From: Paenibacillus alvei
Lineage (GTDB): Bacteria > Bacillota > Bacilli > Paenibacillales > NBRC-103111
Assembly (NCBI GenBank): GCA_945881905.1
Contig: CAMCVV010000019.1
Location: forward strand, 1-41,407
DNA length: 41,407 nt
Direction of reading: 5' to 3'
The notes under the pieces were generated by a model. It was not told where the DNA came from and made no database searches. It saw only the letters and a program-made list of their open reading frames with translations. Both the position numbers and the translations under genes were made by a program. This document shows positions 35,716 to 41,407 of the stretch, piece by piece. Position 1 is the stretch's first letter, and every line of letters begins with the position of its first letter.

Positions 35716-36813
35716 CTATGAACCTGTTATGATTTCACATATTCGGTCGACATCAGCGAGCGCTAACTCCGCATAGAGAGGAAGAGTTAAGATTCTCTGC
35801 GCCACATACTGAGCCACTGGTGTATAAGCGAGGTCGAACTGACCCGCATAGCATTCATATTGGCTCGTCAATGGATAGAAATATTTGCGCGCGATGACTT
35901 CGTGTTTCTTAAGTTCTTCATATACTTCATCTCTGGATTGGCGATATCCATCAAACACCACAGGCATATAGGCATAGTTGCTGGTTACGCCTTGCTGTGG
36001 GATGACCAGTTGAATACCTGGAATGCCTTGTAGATGTGACGTGTATCGCTCGTAGACTATTTGGCGTTGCTTGATTTCACTATCCACATGTCTTAGATTG
36101 CATAGACCCATCGCAGCTTGAAATTCATTCATTTTGGCATTGCCACCTACATGTCTCACGGACTCGGGTCCCGTGATGCCATAATTTTTGAGATCATCAA
36201 GAGTGTCCTTCAAGTTCATCTGTGTATAGGTAACGGCTCCACCTTCGATCGTGTGAAATACCTTCGTCGCATGAAAGCTTATCATCGATGCATCACCGAA
36301 ATTACCAATGCCTACTCCGTCAACTGTAACCCCAAAGCAATGTGCAGCATCATAAATGACCTTAAGGTGATACTTCGCAGCAATCTCTGCGATTCCTCGC
36401 ACATCACACACATGCCCATAGACGTGCACAGGTATGATCGCACTGGTCTTGTCGGTAATTAACGATTCTATGCTTTGCACATCGATCGTATAATCATCAC
36501 GACGAATATCACAGAACACAGGTGTTAAGCCTTTCCTGACAATCGCATGCGTGGTAGAAGCAAATGTGAACGGTGTCGTAATGACTTCTCCTTGTAACTG
36601 AAGAGCTTCAATAGCACATTCTAGTGCTAGGTGTCCATTCGTGAACAACGTAACATAAGGAACGCCTAATACATCGGTTAACGCAGATTCGAATTGCTGA
36701 TGTTTGTGTCCCATGTTGGTCAACCAATGACTATCCCATAAGTCTCTGATTTCTTCGATATACTCCTCGAAACCAGGCATAGATGATTGTGTGACGCGGA
36801 TCGGTCTAGTCAT
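35716..36813 (-). CDS. DegT/DnrJ/EryC1-family sugar aminotransferase (VioA/FdtB-like)
   Basis: PLP enzyme that adds an amino group to an NDP-ketosugar. The PLP lysine lies in SFHATKVFHTIEGG (about residue 185); the aspartate contacting the cofactor nitrogen is in VIYDAAHCFG, and the N-terminal LFTNGHLALECAIEAL is the phosphate-binding loop. SFHATK-F-T-EGG is typical of 4-amino (VioA) or 3-amino (FdtB) dTDP-sugar transaminases. Length 365 is normal. Two copies of an AAGGAGAA-containing block precede ATG 36813. It follows the GT2 gene in one operon. The ketosugar-forming dehydratase (RmlB type) is not in the window. Confidence 0.9.
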   Translation of the reverse strand: MTRPIRVTQSSMPGFEEYIEEIRDLWDSHWLTNMGHKHQQFESALTDVLGVPYVTLFTNGHLALECAIEALQLQGEVITTPFTFASTTHAIVRKGLTPVFCDIRRDDYTIDVQSIESLITDKTSAIIPVHVYGHVCDVRGIAEIAAKYHLKVIYDAAHCFGVTVDGVGIGNFGDASMISFHATKVFHTIEGGAVTYTQMNLKDTLDDLKNYGITGPESVRHVGGNAKMNEFQAAMGLCNLRHVDSEIKQRQIVYERYTSHLQGIPGIQLVIPQQGVTSNYAYMPVVFDGYRQSRDEVYEELKKHEVIARKYFYPLTSQYECYAGQFDLAYTPVAQYVAQRILTLPLYAELALADVDRICEIITGS

Positions 36814-36821
36814 GTGTCCAC

Positions 36822-36856
36822 TTCTCCTTATGGATAGAATTCTCCTTATGGATAGA
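36822..36856 (-). repeat. Tandemly duplicated Shine-Dalgarno block
   Basis: The 17-base sequence TCTATCCATAAGGAGAA (minus strand) occurs twice with an 18-base period between the GT2 stop and the aminotransferase ATG. Only the copy nearer the ATG is at working distance for initiation. Confidence 0.85.
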
Positions 36857-36858
36857 CT

Positions 36859-37824
36859 TCATCTTCTTCTCAACTTCTTGGTCATCGTTGATATAAGCTG
36901 TGCTAGTCGAGGATAGTCCTGTTTCAAGTATTTGCTAAGAATTCCCTTGATGCCGATGTCTGCATAGAGAAGTCTGAGTTCAAAGAGCTGTAATGTATTG
37001 ATGTCTCTATGTTTGATGATCGAAAGCTGATTGCGCTTCAGCTTGGTTCGTATCGCATCAACATATCGATGATGAGTGTATGCATTGATTTCGTCTAGCA
37101 TCACCTCAATTTGTTTCACAAATCTCGATTTACTTTCGATATGAGTAAATTCCCTATCAGTCCAAGAACCAGGGACGCCTTTGCGATAAGCTGACATCCA
37201 CTCATCGATATAATAGACCTCTCCTTGAAGAGCAAGATGAATCATCAGTGGATAATCGCCCACAGGAGCATTGAAGTAGAAGTCGGGCAGATGCAGATCA
37301 TATATTCGCCGATACATCATCGAATTCGAAGCAAATAACCCTCCTCCTCCGACAATGACTTCCTCGACGGTACATATTTTGTTTCCTTGATAAGGACGCA
37401 CATCACTATCCATGCGTTCTCCATCCACCCACACTTTGTAGGTAGCATGCACGCATAAACTACAAGACGCATGATGGTCCATGTAGTCCACTTGCTTTTG
37501 CAATTTATAGGGATCGGTCCAATAATCATCGCCTTCACAGATCGCGATATAAGTACCTGTTGCATGCTGACTTGCGCTATGCCACGTCTTGACACCTTTG
37601 GAATATTGGTTCTCTGTTTGGTAGATGGGCTTGATGAGCTGTGGATAGTTGCGTTCATATGCGCGAATGATTTCAGTCGTGGTGTCTGTAGATGCATCGT
37701 CATGAATGCAGATCTCATATGGAAAATCAGTTATTTGTAGTAAGAAACTTTCGATCGCTTCTGCGATATAGTGTTCGTGGTTATAAGTTGCACAGATGAT
37801 GCTGACCTTGATTTCCTTGTTCAT
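36859..37824 (-). CDS. Family 2 glycosyltransferase
   Basis: Inverting GT-A enzyme of 321 residues transferring a sugar from an NDP or lipid donor to a glycan. The N-terminal VSIICATYNHEHYI and IHDDASTD bind the nucleotide; EGDDYWTDPYKL carries the DxD-like metal site; a basic tail (KKLRRR) may attach to the membrane. ATG 37824 follows GAGGAG at about ten bases; the frame stays open 15 codons further without SD. It starts the minus arm of the glycan cassette, opposite the triple 23-bp repeat. The sugar and acceptor are unknown; it may transfer the amino sugar made by its neighbours. Confidence 0.9.
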   Translation of the reverse strand: MNKEIKVSIICATYNHEHYIAEAIESFLLQITDFPYEICIHDDASTDTTTEIIRAYERNYPQLIKPIYQTENQYSKGVKTWHSASQHATGTYIAICEGDDYWTDPYKLQKQVDYMDHHASCSLCVHATYKVWVDGERMDSDVRPYQGNKICTVEEVIVGGGGLFASNSMMYRRIYDLHLPDFYFNAPVGDYPLMIHLALQGEVYYIDEWMSAYRKGVPGSWTDREFTHIESKSRFVKQIEVMLDEINAYTHHRYVDAIRTKLKRNQLSIIKHRDINTLQLFELRLLYADIGIKGILSKYLKQDYPRLAQLISTMTKKLRRR

Positions 37825-37957
37825 GAACGATATTCTCCTCGAGTAGTTCGTCTGTAGGGTATCCCTCATTACGTGTTGCAGTGATCACTTTAAGATGATG
37901 AATTGATCAAATCGTATGATCATGTTAACATAATATTGATCATTGCTCAATCTCTCG

Positions 37958-38026
37958 ATAACCCGATCCAGACATATCCATTAACCCGATCCAGACATAT
38001 CCATTAACCTGATCCAGACATGCACA
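37958..38026. repeat. Three tandem 23-bp repeats in the divergent glycan promoter region
   Basis: Units at 37958-37980, 37981-38003 and 38004-38026. The first two differ at one base; the third carries several changes in its second half. Core TAACCCGATCCAGACAT. They lie between the GT2 gene (-) and the acyltransferase gene (+), ending 45 bases before the latter's ATG. Possible binding sites for a regulator. Confidence 0.85.
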
Positions 38027-38070
38027 TCTCGCAATGGAAGGGTTCGTATCTAGCAGAGGAGTGTGAGCAG

Positions 38071-38745
38071 ATGAGCCATGAGGTCATCGTCTATGGAAGT
38101 AGAGCATTGGCCGCCATGTTATATGAAGATTCTTTACGACATCCTGATTTTACGATCGTAGCTTTTGTAGTAGATGAATCGTACTTAGATCCTTCCGGCT
38201 ATTATTTAGGATTGCCTCAGGTAGGGTTGCAGTCGGTTTCTGATCTGTATCCGCGCGCAACCTACGATATGATGATCTTAATCTCTACCTATGAGGATAT
38301 GCGAATTCGCGATAGCATGTATCATTCATCCATCTCCTTAGGGTATCCGCTACGGAATTATGTAAGTCCCTCAAGCATCGTTTCCTCCCATGTTAGCATG
38401 GGACATAATAATGTCATCTTTGAGCAAGTATATATGGGTCCACAGGGACGTATGGGGTCATTTAACATCATTCGACAACACGTCTACATCGGTCATGATT
38501 TCACAATAGGAGATCGCAATGTGATCGCACCTGGCTGTAAGATTGGTGGGCATGCACACATTGCGCATCATTGTTATATCGGTATAGGTGCTACTCTCAT
38601 CGATCACATCTCGATTGCTGAGGAAAGCTTGGTAGGTGCAGGTAGTGTTGTCATCAAGGATACCGAACCGTATTCGAGGAATGTCGGTAATCCCAGCAGA
38701 GTCATCAGCTATAAGCAACAAGAAGGATTGAAGGTGAACCGCTAA
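38071..38745 (+). CDS. NeuD/PglD/VioB-like sugar acyltransferase
   Basis: Left-handed beta-helix acyltransferase of 224 residues. An N-terminal Rossmann-like domain starts VIVYGSRALAAMLYE, followed by hexapeptide repeats from about residue 110 (SSHVSMGHNNVIFEQVYMG, HVYIGHDFTIGDRNVIAPG, HAHIAHHCYIGIGATLIDH), with the catalytic His likely in the IGHDF or HHCYIG turns. Such enzymes N- or O-acylate amino sugars with acyl-CoA. ATG 38071 is about nine bases after GAGGAG; the frame is open further to 38020 within the third 23-bp repeat. The next gene begins one base after its stop, so the two are co-translated. It probably acylates the amine formed by the DegT enzyme. Confidence 0.83.
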   Translation: MSHEVIVYGSRALAAMLYEDSLRHPDFTIVAFVVDESYLDPSGYYLGLPQVGLQSVSDLYPRATYDMMILISTYEDMRIRDSMYHSSISLGYPLRNYVSPSSIVSSHVSMGHNNVIFEQVYMGPQGRMGSFNIIRQHVYIGHDFTIGDRNVIAPGCKIGGHAHIAHHCYIGIGATLIDHISIAEESLVGAGSVVIKDTEPYSRNVGNPSRVISYKQQEGLKVNR

Positions 38746-38746
38746 G

Positions 38747-39661
38747 ATGAATCCGATCATCGTGAACTTCACACCGACGGGCATGATCCCTCGGCTTACA
38801 GATACCCCTTATGTGCCGATTACCCCTGAAGAAATCATCCGTGATGTGCAGGAAGCATGGGAACTGGGGATTTCCATGGTGCATCTGCATGCAAGAGACC
38901 GTGTCGATCAGACACCTCGCCATCAGAAGGAACTATATCATGAGATTATCGCAGGGATTCGACAATTCGCACCGGAGCTCATTATCTGTGTATCTACATC
39001 AGGTCGATCCGTGAATGAATGGGGAGCCCGATCCGATGTATTGTCACTTGAAGGCGATGTGAAGCCTGATATGGCTAGCTTGACACTCAGCTCCCTGAAC
39101 TTCAATCAGAGTGCGAGCATCAATGAGCCTGCGATGATTCAATCCCTGGCGAAGCGGATGTACGAACAAGGCATTCAACCTGAATTGGAATTATTTGATC
39201 TGGGTATGGTGAATTATTGCCATTATTTGATTAAGAAGGGGTACCTCTCTCCTCCCTATTACGCCAACATCATACTGGGTAATGTGGCTTGTGCTCAAGC
39301 GGATATGTTACATATCGGCTGTATGATCAACGATCTTCCTGAAGAAACCCTGTTCGCCTTAGGTGCAGTGGGTCAAGCTCAATTGAAGATCAATGCCCTC
39401 GCCATCGCCATGGGCTGGGGAGTACGTGTAGGGATCGAAGATAACTATTGGTATGATGATGCAAGAACCCAATTAGCTGCAAATATCACCTTTTTGCAGA
39501 GAATACATCGGATTATCTCAGCCAATGAGCATGCGGTGATGACATCTCAAGAATTACGTCACAAACTCAACTTGGCACCAGGGTATGGGCGATACGGTAC
39601 TGCCCGTTCGCACGTAGTAAATGGATCCCACGATGCAACGATACAGGGCGTAGATCTGTAA
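38747..39661 (+). CDS. BKACE-family beta-keto acid cleavage enzyme (DUF849, Kce-like)
   Basis: Zn-dependent enzyme family converting a beta-keto acid plus acetyl-CoA into acetoacetate and a new acyl-CoA. The metal pair is HLH at His46/His48, with Glu231 and Asp232 in VGIEDNYWYD, Arg227 just before, and Ser83 in CVSTSGR: all positions known to matter in Kce, within one residue in number. Length 304 is normal. No lysine-fermentation genes (kdd, kal, kam) are present; instead it follows the sugar acyltransferase by one base. I infer that it supplies an unusual acyl-CoA for sugar acylation. The true substrate needs testing. Confidence 0.88.
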   Translation: MNPIIVNFTPTGMIPRLTDTPYVPITPEEIIRDVQEAWELGISMVHLHARDRVDQTPRHQKELYHEIIAGIRQFAPELIICVSTSGRSVNEWGARSDVLSLEGDVKPDMASLTLSSLNFNQSASINEPAMIQSLAKRMYEQGIQPELELFDLGMVNYCHYLIKKGYLSPPYYANIILGNVACAQADMLHIGCMINDLPEETLFALGAVGQAQLKINALAIAMGWGVRVGIEDNYWYDDARTQLAANITFLQRIHRIISANEHAVMTSQELRHKLNLAPGYGRYGTARSHVVNGSHDATIQGVDL

Positions 39662-40228
39662 GCATTGAGATCAAGGATATTTGCTAGAGGAGAGCTTTAT
39701 GCGTGCAGGTAACCTCGTCGACAGTCAGGATCGATCGTGAATAGGGTTCGGCACATCCTTAGACAGGGTGTATATTGAGTACTTCGATCACACGGACTAT
39801 TTCACGCAAAGAGTTCGGTATCGGTTCGGTATCCATGTAAGTGTGGCATGCATCGTAATTCGAATTCCTACTATAGCAGGGAATGTATGGCTTTCTCATT
39901 AAGATGGGATACGTGGGCAGGATCTTTCCTGCTCTTATGTTCATGCAACGATGATCTTCATCATCAGGAATCTTCATCCCCATTTATCCCCTTCTCCGCC
40001 TTACAGCTACAGACGAGATAACGCCGTGGACAGCGGATCACGCACAAGCTACTGTTATCCATTGATAACAAACACACGAGACACCTGCATTTGTGAGTTA
40101 GGCCTTCTTTTGTTGTTATGTATCATATAAATGGTAATAATATCCATTTTATATCTAGAATTAACGGATGTTTCATCATATTCAGAAAATTATTTATCAA
40201 AATCATTTTGACAAAGCTCATTGTTACA
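39662..40228 (+). other. Gap after the glycan cassette with a 13-codon ORF, otherwise no gene seen
   Basis: A good SD (AGAGGAG) six bases before ATG 39699 starts a frame that stops after 13 codons (TGA 39738-39740). The same frame is then open for about 53 codons to 39902. This looks like the start of a further cassette gene that has decayed, but no family is recognisable. The rest is AT-rich near 40100-40200 and shows no clear gene, RNA or terminator. Confidence 0.35.
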
Positions 40229-40573
40229 ATGATGCTCCCGATTCAAGCGCCAGTAGCACAACAAGTATAACAGCAAGTAGAACGACCAGTAGAACGACCA
40301 CTAGATCAACAAGCAGATATGATAAATCTAAAACAAAAAAACGAATTATTGCGTATTTCCTTAACAGCTCAAAGACCTGATCTGTCATGGGTTTTTGAAG
40401 TCGATGAAATGATTGAAGTAGATGATCTACTAGGTGGAGAGTTACATAGTGCAGTATGTGATCATTTCCTGGAATTCGGCAAAGATCCTGGTGTGAAATT
40501 TGATAGGAATTTCTGGGCAAATAAATTCTGCTTGGAGCTTGAAGATTCAATAGATGATACTGGTAACTGGTAG
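40229..40573 (+). pseudogene. Unknown small protein gene interrupted by one TAA
   Basis: One frame runs from ATG 40229 to TAG 40573 with a single internal TAA (40268-40270). Around it the sequence is QQV-stop-QQVERPVERPLDQQ, which fits a CAA-to-TAA change. The downstream 100 residues have an acidic, low-repeat composition (VFEVDEMIEVDDLLGGELHS and DRNFWANKFCLELED) and may be an intact cytosolic domain; no family is recognised. The part from ATG 40319 (84 residues) could still be made but has no SD. Within 40277-40300 a 12-bp unit is repeated (GTAGAACGACCA twice). A strong terminator follows, which supports a once-real gene. Confidence 0.5.
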
Positions 40574-40622
40574 GTTGTGTCTGTTAATTAAAATATTTTA
40601 AATTGGATCTGTTTCACTTTGA

Positions 40623-40647
40623 AGAGCGCTTTTGCGCTCTTTTTTTT
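40623..40647 (+). terminator. Strong intrinsic terminator
   Basis: AGAGCGC-TTTT-GCGCTCT followed by seven T, 50 bases after the interrupted frame. The 250 bases between it and the next start at 40897 show no gene. Confidence 0.93.
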
Positions 40648-40896
40648 ATAATTTGATCCCTTATAGGATTCAATTTTGGCCCTTCGATTCGTTTCAATTC
40701 GAATTCAATACCGCTCTATAAGATTGTTGTGTACATCCATGCGAAATAAGTCGAGCGATTTTTGTTGAATTTCTTCCATATTTTAGTTATTATAGCTATC
40801 CATGGATTATATCGCGTAATGACCTTTTCTAGAGAGACAGACGCATCTTTACATTTACGAACAAGAGCAATCAGAGAAAAGGTGGAATCAGACAAC

Positions 40897-41407
40897 ATGA
40901 ATGTACGAACAAGTAAGAAAATGTGGGCATTGAAATGGGTATTGACCGTTCTTCTCCTGGCTAATGTGTTACCTAGCATTAGTGCAATGGGGCAAGAATT
41001 AAGTCAAGGAAGCGTATTATCTGCGAATAGTGCAGATAGCGCTTATCAAGCGGATCCAGGTGAAGTAACAAGTCTATCTTTGGCAAGTCTAGCAGTTGCT
41101 ACTGACGAAGCAGAGCAAGCATATATTGAACTGATTGAATCAAAGCTATCCGAAATCGAACAAGCGATTGACGCCATCCGCATCGATGCTGAAGTAGCGA
41201 GCGAAACCACGTTACATGAGGAAACAATTCTACATGTAACTGAAGAAGAAGTTCTAATTGATCTTGCAGATGCAACACCATCTGATGAACAGAACCCATC
41301 AAAGCGAAGCAAACGAGCGATAGAAACAGTTGCTGACGCTGCTAGCTTAGGACATAGTATATATGAGTACAACAAGAAACCCACATTAACCAATGGTTTA
41401 TTCATGG
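40897..41407 (+). CDS. N-terminus of a large secreted protein, cut by the right edge
   Basis: An open frame of 170 codons running off the window. ATG 40897 follows AAAGGTGG at about 11 bases. Residues 1-30 are a clear signal peptide (basic start, hydrophobic WVLTVLLLANVLP, likely cleavage after SISA). Then comes an acidic Ala/Ser-rich stretch with a short coiled coil (about 70-100), a dibasic SKRSKR at 135-140, and an Ala-rich segment ADAASLGHSIYEYNKKPTLT that resembles the region before toxin domains in Gram-positive polymorphic toxins or RHS/WapA-like proteins. That likeness is weak and the diagnostic C-terminal part is missing. No function can be assigned. Confidence 0.65.
   Translation, partial: MNVRTSKKMWALKWVLTVLLLANVLPSISAMGQELSQGSVLSANSADSAYQADPGEVTSLSLASLAVATDEAEQAYIELIESKLSEIEQAIDAIRIDAEVASETTLHEETILHVTEEEVLIDLADATPSDEQNPSKRSKRAIETVADAASLGHSIYEYNKKPTLTNGLFM

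Noticed and set aside
39759-39983. 74-codon minus-strand ORF after the BKACE gene
   Set aside because: No SD, no family likeness, and the composition looks random; probably a shadow of decayed sequence.
40716-40979. 87-codon minus-strand ORF near the right edge
   Set aside because: It overlaps antisense to the signal peptide of the secreted-protein gene, which has clear coding features; no SD or family.
41046-41405. 119-codon minus-strand ORF at the right edge
   Set aside because: Antisense shadow of the open plus-strand frame that starts at 40897; Ser-rich composition is the mirror of an Ala/Glu-rich protein.

Overview
The window is a chromosomal piece of a low-to-mid GC Gram-positive bacterium. 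Purine-rich Shine-Dalgarno (SD) sequences, sigma-A promoters with extended -10 boxes, many TTG starts, lipoprotein signals, a glgBCDA operon and copper-amine-oxidase-type stalk domains fused to an HtrA protease all point to Bacillales, most likely Paenibacillaceae (Paenibacillus/Cohnella-like). No rRNA, tRNA, CRISPR array, insertion sequence or phage was seen.

Layout. 1-1.7 kb (-): a multiple-sugar ABC importer, ATPase cut by the left edge, with its ChvE-like binding lipoprotein. 2.0-4.0 kb (-): a HAD phosphatase and a CapA-type lipoprotein. 4.1-9.75 kb (-): the glycogen operon glgB-glgC-glgD-glgA. 9.9-11.6 kb (+): an rRNA-type methyltransferase and an RluA pseudouridine synthase, converging on a MarR regulator. 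12.1-16.8 kb (-): a BMP/Nup-type nucleoside ABC importer. 17.3-18 kb (+): two tandem DoxX-like membrane proteins. 18.2-19.8 kb (-): a secreted HtrA-like protease. 19.9-20.1 kb (-): a gene-free stretch that looks like a small structured RNA with its own terminator and a 19-codon ORF whose start codon lies in a stem. 20.3-28.3 kb: a DUF4349 lipoprotein (+), then HtpX, SelO, AhpF, AhpC and an ABC-F ATPase (all -), which makes this a stress and redox neighbourhood.

28.4-34.7 kb (-): an RCC1 seven-blade propeller gene made of 150-bp repeats, and a three-gene MacB/FtsX-type ABC operon with a large COG1361-like surface protein. The RCC1 gene is flanked by sequence matching the two ends of this ABC operon: a truncated, 94% identical copy of the 5' end of the ATPase gene upstream, and a 16-base match to the operon's 3' flank downstream. 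34.8 kb (+): a TauE/SafE permease.

35.7-39.7 kb: a small glycan cassette arranged divergently around three 23-bp tandem repeats, with a DegT/VioA-like aminotransferase and a GT2 glycosyltransferase on one side and a NeuD/VioB-like acyltransferase and a BKACE (DUF849) enzyme on the other. I infer that it makes an N-acylated amino sugar with an unusual acyl group. 39.7-41.4 kb: decayed sequence, including a reading frame broken by one TAA, then the start of a large secreted protein that runs off the right edge.

The most interesting leads are the BKACE amino-sugar cassette with its triple repeat, the small-RNA locus at 19.9-20.1 kb, and the RCC1 gene sitting between copies of the ABC operon ends. 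Family calls come from reading motifs by eye; no database search was run.
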